The notes under the pieces: model-generated | What the model was told of the DNA's origin: nothing | The model's input: the letters and a program-made list of their open reading frames with translations, nothing else | Databases searched by the model: none | Made by a program: the position numbers and the translations under genes | Shown: in pieces, positions 8,181 to 15,750 of the stretch | How the letters are laid out: every line of letters begins with the position of its first letter | Position numbering within the stretch: the first letter of the stretch is position 1 | Assembly (NCBI GenBank): GCA_900552465.1 | Contig: URZO01000007.1 | Span: forward strand, 1-64,000 | Reading direction: 5' to 3' | DNA: 64,000 bases | DNA from: an uncultured Parabacteroides sp. | Lineage (GTDB): Bacteria > Bacteroidota > Bacteroidia > Bacteroidales > Tannerellaceae

Positions 8181-8212
8181 GGATAGCCTTTTTTTGCTTA
8201 TATTTGTCTCTC
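8181..8212. repeat. Direct repeat flanking the HEPN cassette, right copy
   Basis: Same as 6935-6967 with one T fewer. Here the TATATTTG at 8199-8206 sits 40 bp before the aldo-keto reductase ATG and probably is its -7 element. The left terminator arm is missing in this copy, so the copy at 6935 looks ancestral and this one derived, or the cassette split a continuous region. Confidence 0.85.
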
Positions 8213-8245
8213 CTAAAAGGATTCATTGTAACAATATATCATAGT

Positions 8246-9238
8246 ATGGAAATGTATAAAGCAAAAGAAAGCCGGTATGCCGATATGGTTTACAGGCGTT
8301 GTGGAAGAAGCGGATTACTGTTGCCTGCCGTTTCTTTGGGATTGTGGCATAACTTTGGCAGTGTGGACGTGTTCAGCAATTTTATACAGATTGCACATGC
8401 TGCTTTCGACAATGGAATCACGCACTTTGATCTTGCCAATAACTACGGCCCTGCTTACGGATCGGCGGAAGAGAACTTCGGCCGTATATTAAAGAAAGGT
8501 TTGAGACACTACCGCGACGAGCTTATCATTTCCACAAAAGCCGGATATGATATGTGGCCCGGCCCGTACGGGAACTGGGGAAGCCGTAAGTATTTGATGG
8601 CAAGCCTGGACCAGAGCCTGAAACGGATGGGGATGGATTATGTGGACATCTTCTATTCGCACCGCCCGGACCCGCAGACGCCTGTCGAAGAAACGATGGG
8701 AACACTCGCTGATATCGTGCGCCAAGGAAAAGCGCTCTACGTAGGTATCTCGAATTATAATGCCGAGCAAACGGAAAAGGCGCTTGCCGTATTGAAGGAA
8801 CACCGGGTGCCCTGCCTGATTCACCAATCACGTTATTCCATGTTGGACCGTTGGACGGAACCCGACCTGCTGCCTCTGCTGAAACAGGAGGGAGTCGGGA
8901 TGATCGCTTTCTCTCCGCTGGCACAAGGAATGTTGACGGACAAATACCTGAACGGTATTCCTGAAAACTCCAGGGCGGCTAAATCTACAGGACATTTGCA
9001 ACGGGAGCAGGTGACGGACGAGGTGGTTGCCAAAATCCGCCAACTGAACGAGTTGGCCGGAAAACGTGGCCAGACGTTGGCCGAGATGGTACTTGCCTGG
9101 TTGCTGAAAGATGAGCGGGTGACGAGCGTCCTGATCGGCGCCAGCTCCGTAGCCCAGTTGATGGACAACCTGAAAGCATTGGAGAATATCGCTTTCTCGG
9201 AAGATGAATTACAAACGATAGAAAATATATTAGCTTAA
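8246..9238 (+). CDS. gpr: Aldo-keto reductase, L-glyceraldehyde 3-phosphate reductase type (YghZ-like)
   Basis: A 330-residue NADPH-dependent aldo/keto reductase. It follows YghZ/Gpr closely: YRRCGRSGLLLPAVSLGLWH, GITHFDLANNYGPAYGSAEE (catalytic D and Y), DELIISTKAGYDMWPGPYG, SLKRMGMDYVDIFYSH. Gpr of E. coli detoxifies L-glyceraldehyde 3-phosphate; the family may also act on methylglyoxal. I took the ATG at 8246; 8252 is possible. An open frame upstream runs through the flanking repeat and is not likely translated. The addB-like gene follows after 11 bp, so the two may be co-transcribed. Confidence 0.9.
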   Translation: MEMYKAKESRYADMVYRRCGRSGLLLPAVSLGLWHNFGSVDVFSNFIQIAHAAFDNGITHFDLANNYGPAYGSAEENFGRILKKGLRHYRDELIISTKAGYDMWPGPYGNWGSRKYLMASLDQSLKRMGMDYVDIFYSHRPDPQTPVEETMGTLADIVRQGKALYVGISNYNAEQTEKALAVLKEHRVPCLIHQSRYSMLDRWTEPDLLPLLKQEGVGMIAFSPLAQGMLTDKYLNGIPENSRAAKSTGHLQREQVTDEVVAKIRQLNELAGKRGQTLAEMVLAWLLKDERVTSVLIGASSVAQLMDNLKALENIAFSEDELQTIENILA

Positions 9239-9249
9239 TACTCAGCTTA

Positions 9250-12135
9250 ATGAAACCATTCTTATATCAGGTCGCCTCCCTGTTTTACTCTCAATATGGG
9301 GCGGAGATCAGCCGGTTGGCCTTTGTTTTCCCGAACCGCCGTACAGGACTTTTCTTCCAGAAATACCTGTCGGAGGTAGCCGGGAAGCCGCTTTTCTCAC
9401 CGACTATCCTGACGATAAATGACCTTTTCGTGCAACTTAGCGGCAAGCAGACTGCCGACCGGATCAGTATGCTGTTCAAATTGTATGGCATTTATCTGGA
9501 GCATAGCGGTTCGTCCGAAACGTTCGACGAGTTCCTCTATTGGGGTGAGATGTTGTTGAACGACTTTGACGACATCGACAAGTATATGGCGGATGCCCGT
9601 ATGCTGTTCACGAACGTGACAGACCTGCGCGAGATTGAGAATGATTTCAGTTTTCTGAGTCCGGAACAGATTGCTGCTATCCGGACGTTCTGGTCATCCT
9701 TCTATCCGAAGGGAGATACTCCGAATCAGGAAGAGTTCCTGGCTGTCTGGCAGATTCTGTATGCTTTGTATGCAGACTTGCGGGAGGCGTTGTCTGCTGA
9801 AAATAAAGGTTATGAGGGGATGATTTTCCGGGAAGTGGTCGAGCGGATGGAGAGGGAGGAATGTTGTGACCTGCCTTATACGAAGGTTGTATTTGTCGGT
9901 CTGAACGCCCTGTCTGTGGCAGAAGAACGTTTCCTCGCCCTGTTGCAAAAACAGGGTATCGCGGATTTCTATTGGGATTATGCTTCTCCGAAGGTGACTG
10001 ATCCGGATAATAAGGCTTCCTATTTTGTGGAACGAAACTTGAAGCAGTTCCCGTCGAAGTATCCCTTGGCAGTCGATGGTGAAAACACTGGCGAACACCG
10101 TTCACCTCAAATCGAAGTGATCGGTATCCCTTCCGGTATCGGGCAGGCCAAGCAGGTGTATAGCATCCTGAGCGATCTTTGCAAGGAGGATGAAATGAGT
10201 GCCGAAGAGGCCTTGAAGACAGCTGTAATCCTGCCGGATGAACATCTCTTGATCCCGGTTCTGAACGCAATCCCTGAACAGATCAGGCGGATTAATGTGA
10301 CGATGGGGTATCCGTTGGCAGGTACTCCGGTGGCTTCCCTGATGGAATATATTTTAGCTTTGCAGAAGAACGTGCGTTATGTGGACAGGCAGCCGGTATT
10401 CTATTTTCGGGATGTCTTGCCGATCCTGAACCACCGTTACATAATGACGACCTCCCCGGATGTGATTTCCGGACTCGTGAAAGATATTTCGGAGAATAAC
10501 AAGATATACATTTCGTATGCGGATCTGAACAGGACCGCTTTGCTATCCATCCTTTTTACTCCGGTAACGGCTGTAGATACATTCTCGGATTACCTGATCA
10601 ATGTCTTGCAGGAGTTGAACAAAGCGATTGGTAGTGAAGAAAGCGACGACGAAGAGAGCCGCTTGACGATTAAGGACGTGGAGCAAGAATTTATCTTCCA
10701 CTACTTTACGACTGTCAACCGGATGAAGGAAGTCATGCAGGAGGCCAACGTCGAGATGAAGATCGACACCTATTTCCGTCTGCTGAAGCGGGTGACGGAT
10801 ACGATTACGATTCCTTTCCACGGTGAACCTCTTTCCGGATTGCAGATCATGGGTGTGTTGGAAACGCGTGCGCTCGATTTCGACCGTCTGATCATCCTTT
10901 CCATGAATGAGGGAATCTTCCCGTTGAAGAAAGCAGCCAATTCGTTTATCCCTTACAACCTGCGTCGTGGTTTCGGCTTGCCGACATACGAGCACCAGGA
11001 CAGTGTCTGGGCCTACCATTTCTATCGCCTGATCTACCGTGCCAGCCATGTCAGCCTGCTCTATGACACGCGGAGTAACGGATTGCAGACGGGCGAGGTG
11101 AGTCGCTTTGTCCATCAGCTGCATTATCACTACGAGGAACCGATACAAAACAAGTTAGTTGTCTATAATGTCTCTTCCTCCAAGACCCCGGCCCTGCAGG
11201 TCGCCAAGACGGAAGAGGTCATGAACCGCCTGGCCGTCTTCCGTAAAGACGGGCCGCGTGCGATTTCGGCCAGTGCGATCAATACGTATCTGGATTGTCC
11301 GTTGAAATTCTATTTCTCGGTTGTCGAAGGCATACAGGAGGAAGAGGAGGTGAGCGAGACGATCGAAAGCAATGTCTTCGGGAGTATCCTGCATAAAGTG
11401 ATGGAGGAATTATACAAGCCTTTCTGCGGAAAGATGGTAACAGCCGATTTGCTGAAAGCGATCCGGAAAGATACGGCTGCCCTGACGGGAGCTGTTGCCC
11501 GTGCCTTCGCCGAAGTGTTCTTCAAAACAGATATTGTCCGTCCGCTTACCGGACAGAATTTCCTGATCGGCGAGATGATCCGCAAGTATGTAGAGAAGGT
11601 ACTGGAACGTGATGGCAAACTGACACCTTTCCGGTATATCGAATCGGAAAGGAAGATTAACAGGCTGTTCACGCTTACGGATAGGAGCGAGATACAACTC
11701 AAGGGCTTTATCGACCGTATAGACGAGGTGCGTGATGCCGTCCGTATCATCGACTATAAAAGCGGGAGCGGCACACCTCTGTTTACATCTGTCGACGCCC
11801 TTTTCGATAAAGAAGAAACGGACCGCTCCAAAGCTGTCATGCAGGTGTTTATGTATGCCTGGATGTATGGCATGGCTCCCGCCGGAAAAGCGATACAGCC
11901 AGGCATATATTATATGCGGACACTCTTTTCTCCATCCTTCGATGCCGGCGTCTACCAACGCATCGACCGGAGCAAGACGGAGCAGGTTGTCGATTTTGCC
12001 AATTATTATACGGACTTCGAGAATGGCCTCCGGAAGTGCCTGGATGAAATATTCGGAGCAGAAACTCCTTTCATACAGACACCTAACGGGAAAGCCTGTG
12101 CGTATTGCCCGTTCAAGGATATTTGCGGGAAATAG
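9250..12135 (+). CDS. addB: AddB-like PD-(D/E)XK nuclease/helicase-fold protein
   Basis: A 961-residue protein with AddB architecture: an N-terminal inactive-helicase-like region (FVFPNRRTGLFFQKYL), a middle UvrD-like part (LETRALDFDRLIILSMNEGIFP), and a C-terminal RecB-family nuclease with GFIDRID and IIDYKSGSG. An Fe-S cluster is expected from C in CPLKFYF plus CAYCPFKDIC at the extreme C-terminus. AddAB processes double-strand breaks for RecA loading. An AddA partner is not in the window. Although Bacteroidetes homologs are often annotated only as PD-(D/E)XK nuclease, the order of modules supports AddB. It ends 5 bp before a convergent esterase gene. Confidence 0.85.
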   Translation: MKPFLYQVASLFYSQYGAEISRLAFVFPNRRTGLFFQKYLSEVAGKPLFSPTILTINDLFVQLSGKQTADRISMLFKLYGIYLEHSGSSETFDEFLYWGEMLLNDFDDIDKYMADARMLFTNVTDLREIENDFSFLSPEQIAAIRTFWSSFYPKGDTPNQEEFLAVWQILYALYADLREALSAENKGYEGMIFREVVERMEREECCDLPYTKVVFVGLNALSVAEERFLALLQKQGIADFYWDYASPKVTDPDNKASYFVERNLKQFPSKYPLAVDGENTGEHRSPQIEVIGIPSGIGQAKQVYSILSDLCKEDEMSAEEALKTAVILPDEHLLIPVLNAIPEQIRRINVTMGYPLAGTPVASLMEYILALQKNVRYVDRQPVFYFRDVLPILNHRYIMTTSPDVISGLVKDISENNKIYISYADLNRTALLSILFTPVTAVDTFSDYLINVLQELNKAIGSEESDDEESRLTIKDVEQEFIFHYFTTVNRMKEVMQEANVEMKIDTYFRLLKRVTDTITIPFHGEPLSGLQIMGVLETRALDFDRLIILSMNEGIFPLKKAANSFIPYNLRRGFGLPTYEHQDSVWAYHFYRLIYRASHVSLLYDTRSNGLQTGEVSRFVHQLHYHYEEPIQNKLVVYNVSSSKTPALQVAKTEEVMNRLAVFRKDGPRAISASAINTYLDCPLKFYFSVVEGIQEEEEVSETIESNVFGSILHKVMEELYKPFCGKMVTADLLKAIRKDTAALTGAVARAFAEVFFKTDIVRPLTGQNFLIGEMIRKYVEKVLERDGKLTPFRYIESERKINRLFTLTDRSEIQLKGFIDRIDEVRDAVRIIDYKSGSGTPLFTSVDALFDKEETDRSKAVMQVFMYAWMYGMAPAGKAIQPGIYYMRTLFSPSFDAGVYQRIDRSKTEQVVDFANYYTDFENGLRKCLDEIFGAETPFIQTPNGKACAYCPFKDICGK

Positions 12136-12140
12136 CCGGG

Positions 12141-13001
12141 TTAGCTTCTGCTGAATGTCTGGCTGACAAACTTCAGGACCTCCGGCAGAGCTGTTCGCCA
12201 GTATGTCCAGGAGTGTCCGCCGCCGCGCACGCGAAATTCGTGTTTGATGTTCTTCTGCCGCATGATCTGGTGAACCTGGAAATTACCGTCCAGCAAACCG
12301 TCTTTGTCTCCGCAATCGATATAATAACGGATGTTGGGCAGTTTGTTTTCGTCCCAGTCGGAAAGGATCTTCTCGACGCTGTTCTTATGCCAGTGCTCGT
12401 CGCCCGGCCCGAACAGGCGGTTGAACAGGTCTTTGTGAGATTTGGCTTTCCGCGTATCCATGACCGAGTCGTCGAAGACGGCGGCACTAAGCGGGGCGCA
12501 TGCGCAAAACATATCCGGATGGTGCAGGCTGTAGAGGAACGATCCGTATCCGCCCATCGACTGTCCGGTAATCGCGCGGCTTTCCTGGTTGCTGCGAACG
12601 CGATAGGTCTTTTCCATATAAGGGATCAGTTCTTCAAAAAACATATCTTCGTAAGGAACCTTTCCGTCATACTGGTTCACATACCAGGTGTCCCATGCGT
12701 CCGGCATGACGATGATCATCGGGACTGCCTCTTCGTTGGCGATCGCACGGTCGGCAATCGTTTTCACCTGGCCCATCTGTATCCAGTTTGTCTCGTTGTC
12801 TGTATAACCATGCAACAGGTAAAGAACCGGATAGTTCCTTTTCGAGGTGTTGTAATCGGAAGGCAGGTAGACGGAGTAAGAGACTTTCCTTCCTAATTTC
12901 TGACTGTCGAATGAGAGCGATTCGAACACGGCACTTTGTGAATATCCTGCCAGATTGACTAACAAACACAGGATAAGAGATAAGCATACTTTGTTTTTCA
13001 T
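12141..13001 (-). CDS. Secreted esterase, esterase D/feruloyl esterase-like
   Basis: A 286-residue alpha/beta hydrolase with a signal peptide (MKNKVCLSLILCLLVNLAGYSQS). The nucleophile S148 lies in GQSMGG; acid DCGDKDGL and histidine GGGHSW complete the triad. YLLHGYTDNETNW is the oxyanion-hole region. The family includes S-formylglutathione hydrolase, feruloyl and acetyl-xylan esterases; a secreted form in a gut bacterium is likely to deacylate glycans. A paralog with the same plan lies at 41132-41938. Leftward orientation, with the REP-like repeat about 40 bp upstream of its start. Confidence 0.88.
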   Translation of the reverse strand: MKNKVCLSLILCLLVNLAGYSQSAVFESLSFDSQKLGRKVSYSVYLPSDYNTSKRNYPVLYLLHGYTDNETNWIQMGQVKTIADRAIANEEAVPMIIVMPDAWDTWYVNQYDGKVPYEDMFFEELIPYMEKTYRVRSNQESRAITGQSMGGYGSFLYSLHHPDMFCACAPLSAAVFDDSVMDTRKAKSHKDLFNRLFGPGDEHWHKNSVEKILSDWDENKLPNIRYYIDCGDKDGLLDGNFQVHQIMRQKNIKHEFRVRGGGHSWTYWRTALPEVLKFVSQTFSRS

Positions 13002-13039
13002 ATAATATCGATAATTAGATTTGCCTGTTATTCGTATGT

Positions 13040-13126
13040 CATTACGGGCTTGACCCGCAACCTCATCCTATGCTGATAACACAGGATAAGATGAGGATGA
13101 GATGGCGGGTCAAGCCCGCCAGGACA
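13040..13126. repeat. Pair of REP-like palindromes in inverted orientation
   Basis: Unit one (13040-13059) has CGGGCTTGACCCG; unit two (13101-13126) has the inverse GCGGGTCAAGCCCGC and is identical to 1-26. Between them CCTCAT (13061-13066) pairs with ATGAGG (13091-13096) and ATCCT with AGGAT, so the whole can fold as one long cruciform or hairpin. This resembles BIME arrangements of REP elements. The right end touches the stop codon of panE (13127), so it may also act as a terminator or mRNA 3' shield. Confidence 0.75.
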
Positions 13127-14062
13127 TTAATCGACAGGATAGGGGAACTGGGTCAACCCTTTGTACATAAACTGGTAAGTCGGCACTTCAACCCCTAATT
13201 CCTCAGCGGTCCGGATAACATAGCCCGTCAGTGTCTCCAGTTCCGTACGGCCGCCCCGTTTGAAATCGCTGTGCATGGACGTGGTGGAATTGTTCGGCAT
13301 AATCTTCTGCGCTTCAATAGAAGAAAACACAGGGTTCTCTTTAAACCGGATGCCTTTTGCCTCTGCCACGCTTTTCAGCTCATAGCTTAATGTGATGAAC
13401 ATATCGATGTGGTTGGCAAGCACTTCACTTATCGTTTCATTGAAATAGGACGTAATGGTCGCAGCTGTCGAGATCATTAAGAACTTTTTCCATATCTCCA
13501 GATCGATGTCGTCCGGTACAGTTGTCAGGATACGGGCGTTAGCCAATATCTCCTGCAGTTCCTTCACCCGTTTTTTGTCTTCCTTGTTATTCCCTATGAA
13601 GACGCGGTCTTTAATCGTGAATTTCTCGATTCTTCCCGGTCTGACCAGACGGGAACCTATGTATACGCATCCTTTCCAGACTTCGTTGTCCGGTAATAAT
13701 TTCTGTATGCGCTCCGTAATGTCTACACCATTCAGGAGAGGGATGATAACCGTGTCTGGTCCGATTACCGGAGCCAGTTGAGCTATATTCTCGTCCAGAT
13801 CGTAACTTTTGGTACAACAGAACAGGTAATCGACCGGGCCTATCTCGGCAGGATTATCGGTTGCAAGAGTAGGCCTGGATTTTATCGTCAGGAATGTATT
13901 TTTGACTTCAATACCGTTTTCCCGGATTGCTTCCAGGTTCTTACCTCGGGAGATGAAATAAATATCTACATTATCCGAATCTTTGTAACGGGCAGCCAAT
14001 AGTCCTCCGTAGTAACCGCCTACGGCCCCTATGCCTGAAATTGCTATTTTAGTTTTACTCAT
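13127..14062 (-). CDS. panE: 2-dehydropantoate 2-reductase (ketopantoate reductase)
   Basis: A 311-residue NADPH-dependent enzyme that reduces ketopantoate to pantoate in pantothenate/CoA synthesis. The Rossmann motif GIGAVGGYYG is at residues 10-19. CTKSYDLDE, LLNGVD, the catalytic-lysine region EIWKKFLMISTAATIT and the C-terminal SDFKRGGRTELETLTGYV match PanE/ApbA. The neighbouring pyridoxamine kinase on the same strand makes another cofactor-related gene, 47 bp upstream. The 3' end abuts the REP pair. Confidence 0.92.
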   Translation of the reverse strand: MSKTKIAISGIGAVGGYYGGLLAARYKDSDNVDIYFISRGKNLEAIRENGIEVKNTFLTIKSRPTLATDNPAEIGPVDYLFCCTKSYDLDENIAQLAPVIGPDTVIIPLLNGVDITERIQKLLPDNEVWKGCVYIGSRLVRPGRIEKFTIKDRVFIGNNKEDKKRVKELQEILANARILTTVPDDIDLEIWKKFLMISTAATITSYFNETISEVLANHIDMFITLSYELKSVAEAKGIRFKENPVFSSIEAQKIMPNNSTTSMHSDFKRGGRTELETLTGYVIRTAEELGVEVPTYQFMYKGLTQFPYPVD

Positions 14063-14109
14063 ATTTATGTGCTATTATTCTGCAAAGATGAAAAATAAAA
14101 TTGGAATAA

Positions 14110-14991
14110 CTATATCAGTTTGAGTTCTTTTAGAAAGTCAGGGATACATTGTTCAAAATTAACACCGAAACGGTAATCTGTTTTTGCTTTGTAGGTCCGG
14201 CGTATGCTGTCTGCCGTAAAGTTTACGGCTATCTGCGCCGATTCGTTTAAGCTGAAATTATTCAGCAGCCCGGATAGCAGGGCGCTTGCAAAGATATCGC
14301 CTGTCCCATGATAAGCGCCCGGTATCCTTTGGGTGAACAGGAAACCGACTGCCTCTTCTTTCCTGTCGTAGGTCGCGGCTCCCAACTCTTCTTCTCTGAA
14401 GTAAACGCCTGTCAGTACGACTTTTTCCGGTCCGAGCTTACTTAGTTTCTTTAAGATATTTTCGATATATGCCTGTGTGTAAGGTCCGGGATGATAACTT
14501 TCTTCCAGCAATAACGCTGCTTCAGTGAGGTTGGGGACGATGATATCCGCCTTCTTGCATAGTGAACGCATGCCTGCGGCAAACTCCGGTTTGAATATCC
14601 GGTATAGTTCGCCGTTGTCTGCCATGACCGGGTCAACCAGGATCAGATTGTCTTTCGACTTGAACAGGGTGAAGAACTCTTTGACAAGATCCAGTTGGTC
14701 GAATGATCCTAAAAAGCCGCTGTATGTGGCGTCGAATTTGATGTTCAAGGATTTCCAGTGCTGCATAAATGCCCGCATATCGCCTGTCAGGTCGCGATAG
14801 GTATATCCGTTGATACCGCCCGTATGGGTGGATAAGATGGCTGTCGGCATGGCGCATGCTTCTATGCCGGCTGCTGAAAGAATGGGTAAAGCTACTGTCA
14901 GTGAGCATTTCCCAAAACCCGACAGGTCATGGATGGCTGCTACACGTTTCTGATGTTCTTTATTTTTCATATCTGATACTGATTTATCCAT
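14110..14991 (-). CDS. pdxY: Pyridoxamine/pyridoxal kinase, PdxY/PdxK-like
   Basis: A 293-residue ribokinase-superfamily kinase. DLSGFGKCSLTVALPIL, PTAILSTHTGG, ILVDPVMADNGELY and the anion-hole motif YHGTGDIFASALLSG match bacterial pyridoxal/pyridoxamine kinases, which phosphorylate B6 vitamers for salvage. Start at 14991 (MDKSVSDMKNKE) or at M8 (14970); the second removes an unconserved lead. It probably shares a transcript with panE. Confidence 0.85.
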   Translation of the reverse strand: MDKSVSDMKNKEHQKRVAAIHDLSGFGKCSLTVALPILSAAGIEACAMPTAILSTHTGGINGYTYRDLTGDMRAFMQHWKSLNIKFDATYSGFLGSFDQLDLVKEFFTLFKSKDNLILVDPVMADNGELYRIFKPEFAAGMRSLCKKADIIVPNLTEAALLLEESYHPGPYTQAYIENILKKLSKLGPEKVVLTGVYFREEELGAATYDRKEEAVGFLFTQRIPGAYHGTGDIFASALLSGLLNNFSLNESAQIAVNFTADSIRRTYKAKTDYRFGVNFEQCIPDFLKELKLI

Positions 14992-15067
14992 ATAACAGCC
15001 AATCGGGGGGAATCGTTCTCTGGTGGCAGGGGAAATGCCTGACTGTATGTCGAATAGTTATTTTTAT

Positions 15068-15075
15068 TACTTTTG
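15068..15075 (+). promoter_or_regulatory. -7 element of msrA
   Basis: TACTTTTG fits TAnnTTTG and lies 49 bp upstream of the msrA ATG. No good -33 element was seen. Confidence 0.4.
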
Positions 15076-15123
15076 TGGCAGGCTTATGTTTACTAATATG
15101 ACTCATTAATATTAAAAGAGAAT

Positions 15124-15642
15124 ATGGAAAGAAAAGAAAATGCTGAAATATACCTGGCTGGCGGATGCTTCTGGGGAACGGAACATTTCTTGAAACAGAT
15201 CAGAGGTGTGGAGAGTACGGAAGTAGGTTATGCGAACAGCCATGTCGCAAATCCGACCTATCAGGAAGTTTGTACCGGGAATACCGGAGCTGCCGAGACC
15301 GTCAAGGTTGTCTATAATCCGCAAATCGTCAAATTGCAGTTATTGCTGGAACTTTATTTCCAGACGATCGATCCGACCAGTGTCAACCGGCAAGGTGGTG
15401 ACAGCGGCTTGCAGTATCGTACGGGCATTTATTATACGGATAAAGAAGATATCCCGGTTATTGAAGCAGCCATACATGAATTGGCAGAAGAATATACCGA
15501 TCCGATTGCGATCGAAATAGAACCGCTCGTTAATTTCTATGCGGCGGAAGATTACCACCAGGATTATCTGGATAAGAACGTAAACGGCTATTGCCATATC
15601 AACCCGAAACTGTTCGAGTTGGCACGCAAAGCGAATATGTAG
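15124..15642 (+). CDS. msrA: Peptide methionine (S)-S-oxide reductase MsrA
   Basis: A 172-residue MsrA that repairs oxidised methionine. The catalytic cysteine is C15 in GGCFWGTEH. GYANSHVANPTYQEVCTGNTGAAE and GGDSGLQYRTGIYY are family blocks, and YHQDYLDKN follows near the end. No MsrB domain is fused and none is adjacent. It ends at a large inverted repeat (15656-15744). Confidence 0.95.
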   Translation: MERKENAEIYLAGGCFWGTEHFLKQIRGVESTEVGYANSHVANPTYQEVCTGNTGAAETVKVVYNPQIVKLQLLLELYFQTIDPTSVNRQGGDSGLQYRTGIYYTDKEDIPVIEAAIHELAEEYTDPIAIEIEPLVNFYAAEDYHQDYLDKNVNGYCHINPKLFELARKANM

Positions 15643-15655
15643 TTCGTATTTTAGG

Positions 15656-15744
15656 GGACGCAGACTACGCAGACGAGCGCAGAATAACGCAGAAATATAA
15701 TTTAAATCTGCGTTAATCTGCGCTCGTCTGTGTTATCAGCGTCC
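15656..15744. repeat. 38-bp imperfect inverted repeat, probable bidirectional terminator
   Basis: The left arm 15656-15693 and right arm 15707-15744 are near-perfect inverse copies around a 13-bp AT-rich loop. They are built from the repeated words ACGCAGA and GCGCAGA. The element fills almost the entire gap between convergent msrA and the GH31 gene. Its low-complexity wording suggests a dispersed intergenic element rather than a simple terminator; no T-run follows the stem. Confidence 0.75.
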
Positions 15745-15750
15745 GGTAAA

